64,000 nucleotides of DNA from Dysidea avara (lineage: Eukaryota > Porifera > Demospongiae > Dictyoceratida > Dysideidae), in the NCBI RefSeq assembly GCF_963678975.1, contig NC_089273.1, positions 27,967,073-28,031,072 on the forward strand. The letters run 5' to 3'. The stretch's first letter is position 1. Each line of letters begins with the position of its first letter. Positions 36,724-48,121 of this stretch are shown here, piece after piece. The notes under the pieces are model-generated. The model made no database searches. It had not been told where the DNA came from and was given only the letters and a program-made list of their open reading frames with translations. The translations under genes were made by a program, and so were the position numbers.

Positions 36724-37603
36724 CAGTGGCGTAGCCAAACCCGGGCAAGCCAGGGCATTGCCCGGGCATCAGACTTCTTTGCCCCACCATCAGCTCCTAG
36801 AGTAATTATAAAGGCGTGGGCTGGATAGCTTGAGATTTTGTTAAAGGTTAAAGTTACTTAACTAGTCACTGCACAACTTATACAACACTCACCGTGCCAT
36901 TTTCGCCGATGGTTTCCTTCTTTTTGGCTAAACAGAGATGGGTTATCCGAGGGATTTTCCCTACGAGTAACTTGATTGTGCACAAATAGAGGAGGCAATA
37001 AATAGAAGCAAGATCACGTGATTACAAAAAACTGCGCAGCATTGTGGGAAGGAGTGAAGGAGAAAGAATTAGTTTCACTATAGTGGGCTGGACGGTTTAC
37101 ATTTGGATTAAGTGATCACGGTAGCTATTGGTGTGGTCAAAACTCGGGAGGCAAAGCAGTCTAGAGGTATTTGTGAAATTAGCACCCATCTATCCGTGTG
37201 GATACTGCTCAGTTCAAACGGTATGGATTACTTGTTCAGTCAGCGATTCTTTTCTTTTTGTTTCCACTTTTCTAGGCTAACAACTGTAGTGGCAGAGCAT
37301 AGTCATCACGTGATAGAGCGCCTCGTGCTTTAATTCAAGAATCTTTGTAGTCTGGTATTAAGACACGTGTAGCTAGATGTATGTAATATGTTAGAAGGCC
37401 AATAGCTAGCTAGCTAGGCATTCGCTTCTATTAGGTTGATATTAGTCATCTTGCATACAGTAGTGTAGGATGATACATAATGCATTTTTAAAATGTTATA
37501 TTGATGTCCATATGAAGATGGGCATGTGTACGTGTGTTGCGGCATGGGAAATGGCTTGCCCACCCATTGCCCAGGCATGGCAAAAAGTCTGGCTACGCCA
37601 CTG
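36724..37603. mobile_element. 880-bp hAT-like element, 8-bp target duplication
   Basis: Ends CAGTGGCGTAGCCA and TGGCTACGCCACTG are exact complements. TACAGAAG is duplicated at 36716-36723 and 37604-37611, and unit B shows the empty site near 32555. The subterminal GGGCATTGCCCGGGCAT is mirrored by CATTGCCCAGGCATGG. No transposase frame. The interior contains two ATCACGTGAT palindromes (37013-37022, 37305-37314) and TGCGCAGCATTGTGGGAA (37033-37050), like a captured promoter. Confidence 0.95.
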
Positions 37604-39020
37604 TACAGAAGAGGCTAAAACAATATCACACTGCTGAAGTGATAACAAAAGTGGTGTGATAATGTTTGTAGAAACAGGTGTACGTTTCCATAACAACTAA
37701 ACCACTAACTGGTCCATTACATAGTGTATAGTAGTAAACTCTCTATATGATGTGACACTAATATTTGTAGTGATACATAGTGACAGCATTACTATGATGT
37801 TTGTAAATTATGCCCACCACTCCAAGCAAACATCCTAACATAGTGTCTAAAGGTACTCATGTGTTGCTTGATATACACGTACATATATACAGATAGTGAC
37901 TTGAGTCTATACCAGGGAAAGTAGGGAGGGAGGGCTCTCTTGAGGTTCTGAAAATACCTCCAGATGTGGGAGGATCCACCAATCAAAAGGGGTTTCCACT
38001 GTGAGGGCTGGATAACTGCTGTCTAGCTAGCTGATAAGTATGTGATAATAGTAAGCGAAAAACCACTCCTCAACATAGCTTGATAATTTTAAGACTTTAG
38101 AAACTGATTTCAAAAAAAATGCTGCCAGACAAAGATCTTAAGTGAAGCCAGAATGTAGTCACTATGCCTCAAGGGGATTCAAGTGGTCTCTGGGATGAAA
38201 ATAATTTTCTTTCTGTAATAAAAGACTGTATTTGAGGCATTTTGAGCAATTGCAAATGTATTAATTTCAAGGTATAAAGCAAAGATCACTTAAGGATACC
38301 TGTTACAAACCATCATTGCATAAAGAGATTTTCACAAACAACCAAGCAACTGCAAAATCCATATATCCATTTAAAATTTGTATGTTAACAGTTTGGCTAC
38401 ACAGTGGAACCTGTGTATACGGACTATACCATCACCTTGGGGCCAGATATTTCTGGCCTTTATTATACAGGTGGCTGTTATAGAGAATAATTTTGCACAG
38501 GGCAGTCAGAAACATTTTAATGGCTATGACCATTACAATTAAGAGGCTTGCACCACCATAAATGGCAAGGCGTTATAGATGTTACTGATAGAGATTGACT
38601 ACTTAACAGTTAAAGGCAAGAAGTGTGATAATCGGTGAGTTTATTGAAATTGTGCCAGATTGTTGGCTGAACAAGCTGATTCGTTGGTTTTGTATTGTGA
38701 CTGTGGAGTTTCACGTCGCACTCCAAAATATTTTAAATGTATTTTCAAGTAATGCTGCCTTCCTCTGAAACCAGAGATTATATCAACATTATGTAGAGGC
38801 CTTCTTTGCAGTACGTTTCAGCAGTATTGTAACTACTTCATGCTTGTCTATTGGTCATGACAATCAGCTGTCAAATTGTTCACAAGTAATGTACTGATTA
38901 ACTTGAAATTTTGTACGTAATGTTAAAAATTTACAGAGATTCCACCGATCAAAAGTGACAGGTTTTGCATTTTAGTGGCATAGCATGGATTATTGTATAA
39001 CCACATAATTATAGGACTAG

Positions 39021-40188
39021 AGCCGGATTGAACGAAATTGAAAGCTATATTGTAAAGTACCACTTGCAATTCCTAGTCATTTCTCTCATTTGTTTGTGCA
39101 CTGAACCTCGCTTTAAAAATCTCTGAATGCCTATAAAAGCATTAATAGAAGTGCCGAAGGTGCCGTTTGGGTGCTTACAACTTCCTCCTCCTGTAGCAAA
39201 AGCCATCATGGGTGAGAAGGAAGTTACTATTTCCTTTGCTGGTGTCAAGATATGCACATGGTATACGAGGCCATTGTAGAGATTTTATAATAATGTAACA
39301 ACTAAATAATTCTTTTGACTCACTTTTGGTGGTATGATAGTTTTCGTGGTGATTTGGCGGCAACAATACAATTTTTTGTAAACAAAAGATCACACATATA
39401 CTGTACCAGGAGCCCATAAGTGCCGTAAGGCACAAAGGAGCGTTTGACATCTGCTAAGTCTCTGCACCACTGTTGGTAATATTTTCTGTATTCATAAATT
39501 CAACTCAATTCCTTTTAAGGATAGTCATAAATTGTGTTAACATGTTTGCATGGTTTAGTGGGTAACTACAGGGTATTATGTGCTATGCCACAGACTGCCA
39601 ATGCAATTGGTGGCTTTCTGTAAAAGGAAGCATTCAATGCTATAATTTACTGGTGTAAATTAATGCTAAAAACATGGAATAATACCATAACTAGCAATAC
39701 CAATTAGTCTACAGTAGCATACAGCAACTTTTCCCCCAAGATTCTTCAAAACTTAATTATCAACAGGGGGCCAGTGCCCCCCGACAGAGGCCAGTTCCCT
39801 CAAAAGTGCCTCCTTTAAAATTTCCTAATTTATTTACAGTATGTAGATTGTACTTTATGAGGAGTAAGTTGTGTTCTTTATATTGTAAAAATATGTAGTT
39901 AGCAGGTATGGTGGCCTTGAGGATCAGCTGCAGGTGAAGGCTGCATGTTCTTATGATGACCTGGACAACCACTGATGACAAGTGAACATGTAAAACATGA
40001 TGTATTGGCTGATGGCTTCTAGCCAACTGCTACAAGTACTTTGTATTTTTTTCTATACAAAGGTGTTATTTTGCTTGTAACAATTCTAGCACTAACCAGA
40101 CACTTAGATATTCTATACTTATGCTTCATCCCAAAAAGCAAGGGTCTTCCAAAATCTAATCATACAGTACTATCGTACTGTATAGCAG
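39021..40188. other. Gene-free stretch after the array
   Basis: No confident gene. 39210-39281 encodes a short frame (MGEKEVTISFAGVKICTWYT) with a Kozak-like start, too short to judge. GGGGGCCAGTGCCCCCC at 39765-39781 forms a small dyad that could be one transposon end. Confidence 0.4.
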
Positions 40189-40328
40189 GGGCCACAAAGG
40201 TGTGGGAGTGGCCCATGGAACAACATCGCCCAAAACCAGTCTTACTTTTCCCTGACGATGATGAAGGTAAAACTAAGCCCAAACAAGCCTTCAGGTTGAC
40301 CAGAAATACTTTCAAAAAGTTGCTATGA
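40189..40328 (+). CDS. Candidate terminal exon, conserved KPKQAFRLTRN tail
   Basis: A plausible acceptor (CGTACTGTATAGCAG) precedes an open frame GATKVWEWPMEQHRPKPVLL, then FPDDDEGKTKPKQAFRLTRN, then TFKKLL and TGA at 40326. The last 18 or so codons are shared with 44310-44369, and most differences are synonymous. The shared part starts exactly where the repeat at 40268-41000 begins. Function unknown. Upstream exons were not found, so this may be a relic. Confidence 0.35.
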
Positions 40329-41000
40329 ATTATTATTTTTAATTATTAAAACAAATTTTCTACTGACTGACTGACTGATTGAGCAACTGAGTAACTAACT
40401 GATTCCTTCAGACAAGCGCAACTCGATAATGGCTAAAGCTACAGGGTTGGATTTTTCACAAGCGCAACTCAATGTCGCTTTGGCCCAAGAGGTGCCTTTT
40501 GGCATACCACAGTATGTACAATGCATTCTTCATGGACTTATCAGTGTCCTCCTTTGTGTCCCATTCATCTTTAACTGACAGGAAAAAGTGTCGATATGGC
40601 TGTAGCATGTGATGGTTTCCCTTCGCAACGGAAATCATCCGCACTACTCATAGTGGTTACTTTGATTGCAGAGGCACTTTTGAACAGTTTTTGATTTGTA
40701 ACGGGTTGAACATAGCTGACAACGAAGCATAATGGATACTTCACTTTTCAGATAATTGATAGCTGGGGGGTGTGGCACCATTTTTTTAGATGCTGTAAGC
40801 ATGGGTTTACCAGTAATAATTATTTTATAAAATAAAATAAGTTAACAAGCAAGTACATAAAAATTTTGGAATTTTCAACTGGAGTAGGGACCATAGCACA
40901 TCGAAATAAGCTGGAGTAGCACATGATACTAAATCACAGTAAAGCAATAAAAAGTGTTATTTCTCTACTGTCACTGTAATTGATGAAGTAGCCTTACTAT
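40268..41000 (+). repeat. Interspersed repeat, copy 1
   Basis: Matches 44306-44960 in the same orientation: CCCAAACAAGC.TTCAG.TTGACC, GCGCAACTCGATAATGGCTA, TTTTTCAC, GATGTCGCTTTG, CAGTATGTACAATGCATTCT, TTTGTGTCCCATTCATCTTT, TGATGGTTTCCCTT and CATCGA.AA. This copy includes an extra CTGACTGACTGACTGA-like run near 40360. Boundaries beyond these landmarks are not sharp. Confidence 0.8.
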
Positions 41001-41298
41001 TGCAATGAACAATTTTAGCATTTCGGTATTATAATATACAATTTTCAAGTTTACAATCATCCATCATCTATACCACATCGATACATGTATACATACAACA
41101 TGCACTTATGGAAAATACTTTATATGCATATCCCAATATTATCAATAGCACAATATTATGATTTGTTGCTGATAGTATGAAATTAGGCACAACACAATAC
41201 AGTCAATATAGTGTTGCTTATAGAGCAGAAGTTGTGTTGGATATGTACTAGTATGTAGTAATGCAATACCTTATACCGGCTAGGTGTATATACATTAG

Positions 41299-42325
41299 TA
41301 GGCCTGAGTCAAAACATGTTCAAAATTTTGTCCAAAAATTATGCTCATCAGTGGTCCTCCTAGATTAGCAACATTCCTTACAATTATCTTTTAATCAGTG
41401 AATGCTCTCTTAGAGTATTTCATTACAAAGTGACTGTTCTATTAGAGAGTATCGATCTAAGCAGCTACCATATGGAGGGAAACTGGTGGACGGAAACTTT
41501 GGTGGACCGAAATATTGGCGAATAAAACAAAAACATCAAATTGTAGCAAAGCACATGCCATTGTTTTATTAATTACCAATCGTTATACCTGGCATGGTGC
41601 CACATTTGGCGTCTAATCGAACGTCTAATATTCAACACCATAATATCATGCAACAATCACAGAAGGTCAGACTATAGTAGATATTCATGGTAGAACTCAT
41701 GTTGTGTCTGGACTCCGGATACCCCATGTACTAGCTCAATTAGTCCATGGCACTGGTAGATCGATGATTCGGTAGCCCTTGGCTGAGAGTTATTTGAGGG
41801 ACATTTAATAAGACAATATGGCACCTTATTGTGAATACACAATGGCCCACAAACACCCCCATAGCGTTTAATCAAAATTTCTCAACACTAGTTCATTTTG
41901 TGGCTACTATACATCAAAACTTGAAGTGATTGGCCATACACATGGAATTGAGTTGGGCCAGTTTGGCTCAGAGTATGAAACCAAAACCTTGGACTGCTTA
42001 ATTGCATCAGCAGCAGATACACATACATAAAATTACATATAGTAAGCAAGCCGGGTGTTTTCCACAAGAGTAAAATATTTGGATGCAGAAAATTTCGCTA
42101 ATTCATGGTCATCGTCTAATTTGCCAAATTTTGCCAGCACCAGAGTTTCCCTTCATATGGTATGTGCACATTTGAGTGCTTTACTGCAGTTCACATTTTC
42201 AACTGACTGCTCTATTAGGGAATAACGATAGGAATTAAGCTCTATAGTTTGAAATATCCACCAGCACTACGCTGGTAAGTACTCTATATGGTATTTATGA
42301 TACTAGCATATTTGACGCAGGCCTA
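41299..42325 (-). mobile_element. hAT-like element, TAGGCCTG ends, carrying a nested transposon
   Basis: Ends TAGGCCTGAGTCAAAA and (reverse) TAGGCCTGCGTCAAATATGC. Flanks TACATTAG/CACATTAG match at 7 of 8 bases. It is the reverse-oriented relative of 16406-16787 and contains a 0.7-kb insertion at 41468-42160. Dispersed-motif copies lie at 41430-41457 and 42204-42225. Confidence 0.85.
41468..42160. mobile_element. TA-flanked element with CCATATGGAGGGAAACT ends, nested in a hAT
   Basis: Left CCATATGGAGGGAAACTGGT and (reverse right) CCATATGAAGGGAAACTCTG. TA flanks both sides. In the related element at 16406-16787 the matching spot (GCATTGTACATAGC, about 16590-16605) is uninterrupted, which supports insertion at TA. 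No coding frame. Confidence 0.88.
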
Positions 42326-43434
42326 CACATTAGCCATGCTGTGGCAGTTTAACATGCTAACAGTATTAATAATACTTAAAGATGCAGCAGAATTGTCTGA
42401 CTTTATGATTAATGATAGTAAACTAGACTAGTTTATGTACCTATACTTTTGTAGAATGTCTTCTCAAACAATTTCTCTGGCCAACACTGAGATTACACTT
42501 TTTCGGGAGTTGCTGCATTCACTTACTGGTCAACACTGCAATCTCTGATTCAGCTCCTAAAACAAACAGGTTTATAGTGTTACAACATACACTTCTATAT
42601 TGGAATGTACCATACATTCACACAGTAGGGCAAAAATATTATGCACTAGCATGTGACTGTTTCAAGCAGTCACACCTTAACAACATACCATATCACACCA
42701 GTCCCTTGACCTTTAACTGTCAGTCACATAATTAGAAAGTAGAGTGGCTAATTAATCGGTTTTTGATTAAATCAAAGCTGATGTTAATCTCCACTGCACT
42801 GTGTAGTATGATGTTGGGGAGGCTAGACATAAGTTATTTGGCATTTTAATTAAGATATGTGTTGATGGTTTAGTGGTAACTACAAGCCATGCCCATAATA
42901 AACTGTCAGGTTTAGGCCATGCCCAACAGTAAACTGAGGTTTTAGGTTTCTATGTAATACCAGCCACTTGTCTCAACTGTATAGCAGTAGTAAAATGTAC
43001 TTAAAACCTGTTTACCATGAGTAACTTTTACTTGTGGTATATATCAAACTGGACATTCTAGCCTAGAATGAGCTGTATATCAATGGTTATGTCACTAATA
43101 TGAGTCATTTAATAATGATGAGGATGAGTGTTAGTGCCATTAGTGTATATCAGATTGGTTATCGGTATTGGCTAATTCTGTTGCTTAATATCGGTTATCG
43201 GAATAACCGGCTAATTTGGATATCGGTGTAACACTAATTAACAGTTTCTTTTGTGATCCAGTATGTAATTACTAATTCCAATATACGGTTTAATTGTATT
43301 ACTTAGAGAAGCAAGTAAACTGTACACCATCTTATTGTCTGTTTGTGGAGAGTTCGATGTCACATGTGTTTATTTAAAATGTCAAGATTGTCATATTAAA
43401 AATGCCATCAAGTATGCACAAGTGAACAACTATA
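42326..43434. other. Gene-free AT-rich stretch
   Basis: A phrase GTTTAGTGGTAACTACAAG / AAGCCATGCCCA occurs with near repeats at 42880-42930. TATCGGT..TCGGTTATCGG runs at 43155-43225 look like low-complexity drift. No gene. Confidence 0.5.
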
Positions 43435-43683
43435 TGTGACTGAGCCTGCAAAAACAGGGCATGTGGGCACAAACTACACTGTGTCACTCTACAGGTCATA
43501 TCTCAGTGCTGGAACAGAATATTTGAATTGTGTTACTTGCATCATAAACCCAATTAAATTCTTACCAGCTGCGCAAAATTGCACTGCCATAGCATAATGG
43601 TACAAAGTTATGAGTGATGAAAGTTTGAAAAAGTAGGCAAAAATCACGTGCCCACATACCCTATTTTTGCAGGCCCGGTCACA
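43435..43683. mobile_element. 249-bp TGTGAC-ended MITE, GCATGTGGGCAC subtype
   Basis: Ends TGTGACTGAGCCTGCAAAAA and (reverse) TGTGACCGGGCCTGCAAAAA, both leading to GGGCATGTGGGCAC-like sequence. ATAT flanks both sides. Confidence 0.88.
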
Positions 43684-43968
43684 TATCTTGGGTACATTTG
43701 CCGTTTATGGCAAACATTTAACGTAAATCCCAACTCTGTAGAGAAGTGCAAGTAAAACTTATGGCTGTGAATTGAAAGTATCTGTATTTCAGTGCAGTCA
43801 TTGTACAAATTGATTTCTTTGCTCTTCCTACTCTCTACTACTAAACTATACTCACCATAATAGGCTGAAACTTTATTGGAGCGAGCCTGACCCCACTCTA
43901 GTGAGTCTACGGTATGTACCTCTCGTTCATGGACAATTACAAGGAACACAAATTACTTTAAAATGCTA

Positions 43969-44040
43969 CCATATAAGGATGGTACATACGTTTATAATAC
44001 AAACAATAACCGGCATGATTTACTAACACTCCATATAAGG
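43969..44040. promoter_or_regulatory. Two CArG-box (SRF-type) sequences
   Basis: CCATATAAGG occurs at 43969-43978 and 44031-44040, each followed by A/CTGGTACATAC. Both fit CC(A/T)6GG. They precede the exon-like frame at 44078, but the surrounding phrase is itself a short duplication, so function is uncertain. Confidence 0.25.
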
Positions 44041-44077
44041 CTGGTACATACATATTCCTTATTTTTCATGCACTGAC

Positions 44078-44369
44078 AGTGGACAACACAGATGATAGAG
44101 TTGAATTGCTCCTTAAGTATTGCAGAGAACTTTCTACAATGCAAATGGAAAGAGAAACACCAGAAGGAGCAGATTTGAGGAGAGCATGCAAGAAGAAGGG
44201 AATGCGTCAACGTGACAGAAAAGACAAATATAAATTCCGGAATTATAGAAGAGCTATGAGACAACACCACGACAGGCACAGGAGAGATCACTTATCTACA
44301 AAACTATAAAAACCCAAACAAGCTTTCAGATTGACCCGAAATGCTTTCAACAAATTATCACGGATGTAA
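44078..44369 (+). pseudogene. Paralogue of the 40189 exon, disabled by an in-frame stop
   Basis: After an acceptor-like TTTTTCATGCACTGACAG, a charged frame (DNTDDRVELLLKYCRELSTM to HHDRHRRDHLSTKL) ends in TAA at 44307. The same frame then continues KPKQAFRLTRNAFNKLSRM to a second TAA at 44367. The tail equals that of 40189-40328, whereas the N-terminal parts differ. Either the stop is a disabling mutation or the tail is fused from the repeat that starts at 44306. The K/R/D-rich stretch resembles no family I recognise. Confidence 0.4.
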
Positions 44370-44960
44370 AAAAATTATTTAACAGAATTTTCTACTCAGT
44401 CCTGATGTGCGTAACTCGATAACGGCTAAGGCTACAGGCTTGATTTTTTCACTGTTCGATGTCGCTTTGACCCTGTAAGTGTCTTTTGTCATACCGCAGT
44501 ATGTACAATGCATTCTTCATGGACTTACCAGTGTATTCCTTTGTGTCCCATTCATCTTTGCTGACAGCGAAGTGTCAATTTTGGTGGTAGCACGTGATGG
44601 TTTCCCTTTATAATGGAAATTGTCCGTATTTACGTATTATAGTAGCTACTTTGATTGCAGAGGTGCTTTTTGAACAGTTTTGATTCGAAATGCTGTATAA
44701 CAGGTTGAACATAGCTGGCAATGAAGCATAATAGATATATACTTCACTTTTCAGATGATAATTGGTGAGCGGTGTCATTTCTTTCTTTTGATGCAGTATG
44801 AGTGGGTTCACCAGTCATAATCATTATATTTTCCAAAAAAAGTTAATAAACAAGTACACAAAAGAATTAGGAAGTTTCAACTAGATTAGGGACCATAACA
44901 CATCGATAAAAAGTACTAAACAAGCTGGAGTAGTGCATGATATTACATCACAGTAAAATA
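44306..44960 (+). repeat. Interspersed repeat, copy 2
   Basis: Same landmarks and orientation as 40268-41000, including GCGTAACTCGATAACGGCTA, TGTCGCTTTGACCC and TGTACAATGCATTCTTCATG. Confidence 0.8.
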
Positions 44961-45366
44961 AATAAGAAGTAATATGAACTACAGGTACAGTATGCAGTTT
45001 TTGCTGAGACGGTCACACTATGACATCGATGCATGAGTACCGGCCAAGTAGCCTTGCTAACACAATGCAGAGGTGCAAAACTATTCAGTTAAAAGCACCG
45101 TTCTTCAGAATACAGTAACGTGGATTATACCTTGTCAATCACTTGCACTGATTTGCACAGGTGTGATCATGTGATTGTTAGTGGCTAAGGAGTACATGTT
45201 TCCTCCGTATTACTTTTTATTCCATTGGGTCAATATGTTAAGGGGAAAAGCAGTCTCACAAAATATCTGTATCACCACACTACATGTCACACCCCTTGGG
45301 ACAATTAGCAGGTTGGGTAGATTCGGGTACTTTTATCACATTGTACATGGTGTTGCCAATGGATAA

Positions 45367-45951
45367 GTATAAACAGTGGACCTGGGGACCAGGGATACAA
45401 GGACCTGCAGAGATCCTTTTTCATGGAATTTTACATACTTTGCAATGTTTATACATTCTGTGCTTTTACCAGACACTGTGTTTAATTCAATTGGAAATAA
45501 AAAGCACCTCTGAAAATTGCCTGCAGTAGCCTACTTGTGCTGCACAAACAGCATGTTAGCCTATTATGTCACCAGTTAATAAAGTTCAGTGCACACGAAT
45601 TTACCTTCAGTGAAGCGATTACTTCAATGTACACCAGCAGCTCGATAAACAGAGTTTGTGCCAGCATATGGAGGCAACAACCTGTTAGGAACAAGCCCTT
45701 GATCAATACTACAATTGCTGAAAGCGTGAAGGAGTGTATACAAGACACTTATAATTTCTTGGCACTGTGCAATTAAGGAACCATCATGATGAAAGGACAG
45801 AGAAAGAGTATATGAGACTATAGCCACTGTGAATTGCAAGGGTATCTAGTACAAGGATAGAATGTATAACCCAAAAATTCCACAAAACGTAGGGTCCCCT
45901 TGGGTGCGGGTCCTTGGATCCCCGGTCTCCGGCTGGGTCCAGTGTTTATAC
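45367..45951. mobile_element. 585-bp inverted-repeat element, GTATAAACA.TGGACC ends
   Basis: Left GTATAAACAGTGGACCTGGG and (reverse right) GTATAAACACTGGACCCAGC. The similarity continues through GGGAT.CAAGGACC.GC. Only short frames inside. Superfamily and target duplication not resolved. Confidence 0.7.
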
Positions 45952-46059
45952 CTACCCGTCACTGATCACTTAGGTAAGCCTTACAAAGATTTGATAAAGA
46001 TCGCTTGACGTAGCTCACAATCAGAATCACCTACCCCACCACTTTTATTGCTACTTTTG

Positions 46060-46360
46060 TACCTCGTTTTGTACGGCCACTTTATTCGCGTTACGTCTAC
46101 TGTATAAACAGACATGATTGCGTACTTACGTACTTGCTTCGTGTTTCAATTGCCCACTCCAGTTCCAGTCAGGGATTGTCACCAGTAGCTTGCACACGCT
46201 GTAGGTCGCGGTCAAAGTTTTGACCGGATTTCAACTTGACCTGTGGCCGCCTATCAGTGCTCGACCTGCAACTTAAACGTCTCGAAGTCCCTGTCTTGCG
46301 AGCTGTCTTGAAGTCGTGGCCGCTTCTCCTATGCGCGATTGCGCTTGTAACTTAGTATAG
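46060..46360. promoter_or_regulatory. CpG-dense island-like stretch
   Basis: CpG steps are much denser than in the flanks (GCGTTACG, GGTCGCGG, GGCCGCC, TGCGCGATTGCGC). A dyad GGTCAAAGTTTTGACC lies at 46208-46223. It could be a promoter or the unmethylated core of a transposon. No coding frame or splice site identifies a gene. Confidence 0.3.
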
Positions 46361-46403
46361 ATATAATAATTTCTTGGTGCGTCAGGTGCATGCTACCAGC
46401 CTG

Positions 46404-46672
46404 CACCTAAGATCAAGTTCTAAGAGTCAGCTAAGATCAGGAAGTATTCTTCTCTTCATCTTTTTACTTCTCAACTCGATGTGTTAAGACCCTGGATGCT
46501 TGGGGACCAATAGCACGTAGCTATTTGGTATTTAGCCATCTACCTAAGATCGTACTAAGAGTCAGCTAAGACCAGGAAGTAGCTATTCTTCTCTAACTTC
46601 ATCTTTTTACTTCTCCCCTCTAAATGTTGAGACCCTGGGTGCTTGGGGATCATTTGCACGTAGCTATTTAGT
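46404..46672 (+). repeat. Two-copy tandem repeat of about 140 bp
   Basis: CTAAGATC..GT.CTAAGAGTCA, GCTAAGA.CAGGAAGTA, TTCATCTTTTTACTTCTC, GAGACCCTGG.TGCTTGGGGA and GCACGTAGCTATTT.GTATTT each occur twice, first at 46406-46535 and again at 46552-46672. Confidence 0.9.
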
Positions 46673-47032
46673 ATTTATGTGATTTGTGAAAAGACAGGGT
46701 GGCACCAAAAGGCAAACATATGAATCTGTTAACAAACCATCTTTGTAGCAGCATAGATACTACACTGTGTAGTATCCATGGTAGCAGTTCAAGAATAATC
46801 ATAAGCACACCGCACTTTTGTAACTTTGCACACACCACATGCACCTCATATTTGTGTTGTGCCTATACTCCCCCTGAGGTTTTGCACACTAATGAATAAT
46901 AATAATAAACAGTGTGATGATAGCTAATAGGAACATTCAGTATTTTGATTCAGAAGGTTCCTATTGATGTTCAAAGTGGCAATTCTGCATCTGTACTGAA
47001 TGCTGCACATTACCAAGTTTGGATGGACATAA
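46673..47032. other. Gene-free stretch
   Basis: 46699-46899 is an open frame without recognisable features. Nothing else is supported. Confidence 0.4.
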
Positions 47033-47460
47033 GGTTATGATTAAAAAAGGGAAAAATAATGTATTGCAAACATATGGAAATGCAAATTTAAGGCAACATG
47101 GTGCAGCAGTGAAAAGACTGCTGTTGTTAAATAGCATCAAAAGTTGCCAGCCATCTATTAATTTATGATTTAGTATCAGAAAATCAGGAAAATATTAGTG
47201 TTGTCATCTGGCAATTTCAGTATTTATATAATATTGCATTTCTAGTACATTTGTATTAGAAATGCAATATTATAAAATATTGAAATTTCCAGATGACAAC
47301 ACCAAAAATTTCTGATGCTAAATCATAAATTAAGAGATGGCTGACAACTTTCGATGCTGTTTAACATCAGCAGTCTTTTCACTGCTGCACCATGTTGCCT
47401 TAAATTTGCATTCCCATATCAGTGTTTGCAGTACATCATTTTTCCTTTTTAAATCATAAC
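47033..47460. mobile_element. Foldback element with arms of about 214 bp
   Basis: The two halves are near-perfect complements (GGTTATGATT...AAGGCAACATGGTGCAGCAG...GTTGTCATCTGG...AATATTGCATTTCTA) around a loop of about 6-10 bases near 47247-47253. Only scattered mismatches and small indels occur. Non-coding. A transcript would fold into one long hairpin. No target duplication established. Confidence 0.9.
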
Positions 47461-48121
47461 GTCATAATTTATCCCTTCTTCTATGGAAAAGTTGGTAATG
47501 AACAATTCCATCGACACAGGACTGGGCAGAGTTCACTTCTCTGCCCACAGTTGAGCTTTAAGACTTTCTTTTTCTTTTATTTATCTGAAATGCTGTAGCT
47601 ATTAAAAAAGCAAATTTAAACGAAAACAAATGCTACCAGCATATGATCACACTAAAATTAATGTCTGCTGAAGCTTTGTGACATCTTGTTGGAGATTCTT
47701 GCATGTAGTAAGTTGCATACATATATATAATATAATTCTGTAAACTTGAATTTAAATATGTGTAGTTTTGGATTTTGATCTCTTATTCTTGTCTTGACCT
47801 ACTGTAGAGCGGTTTGTGGCCTTGACTTTTGACTTTGAGCTTGACTGTGGCCACAGATCTAGAGAGCAAGCCTGCAAGAGCATGTGTGACTTGAAATTTT
47901 AATTTTAAGACAAGGTCACTCAGTATATCTATACCAGTACAACAAAGAAAGGAAAGAAAAGAAGAACTCACAAAACATGTAGTCTACGATATAGCTAGTG
48001 ACTTAGTCATTATTAAACTGAGGCATGCTTCAAAGTATGCATGACAGAAACTACAAAAAGTTTACAATAAAATGAACGGGTGTTTAAAAATGATTAAATG
48101 GAATGGCTAATAATATAAACC
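47461..48121. other. Gene-free AT-rich stretch
   Basis: Nothing beyond short chance frames and a TTTTGACTTTGAGCTTGACT-like quasi-repeat near 47825. Confidence 0.4.

Noticed and set aside
43644-43949. Minus-strand 101-codon frame
   Set aside because: It starts in flanking DNA and ends inside the MITE 43435-43683; no motif supports it.
45175-45839. Series of overlapping short frames as a gene cluster
   Set aside because: Most lie inside the inverted-repeat element 45367-45951 and none has coding texture.
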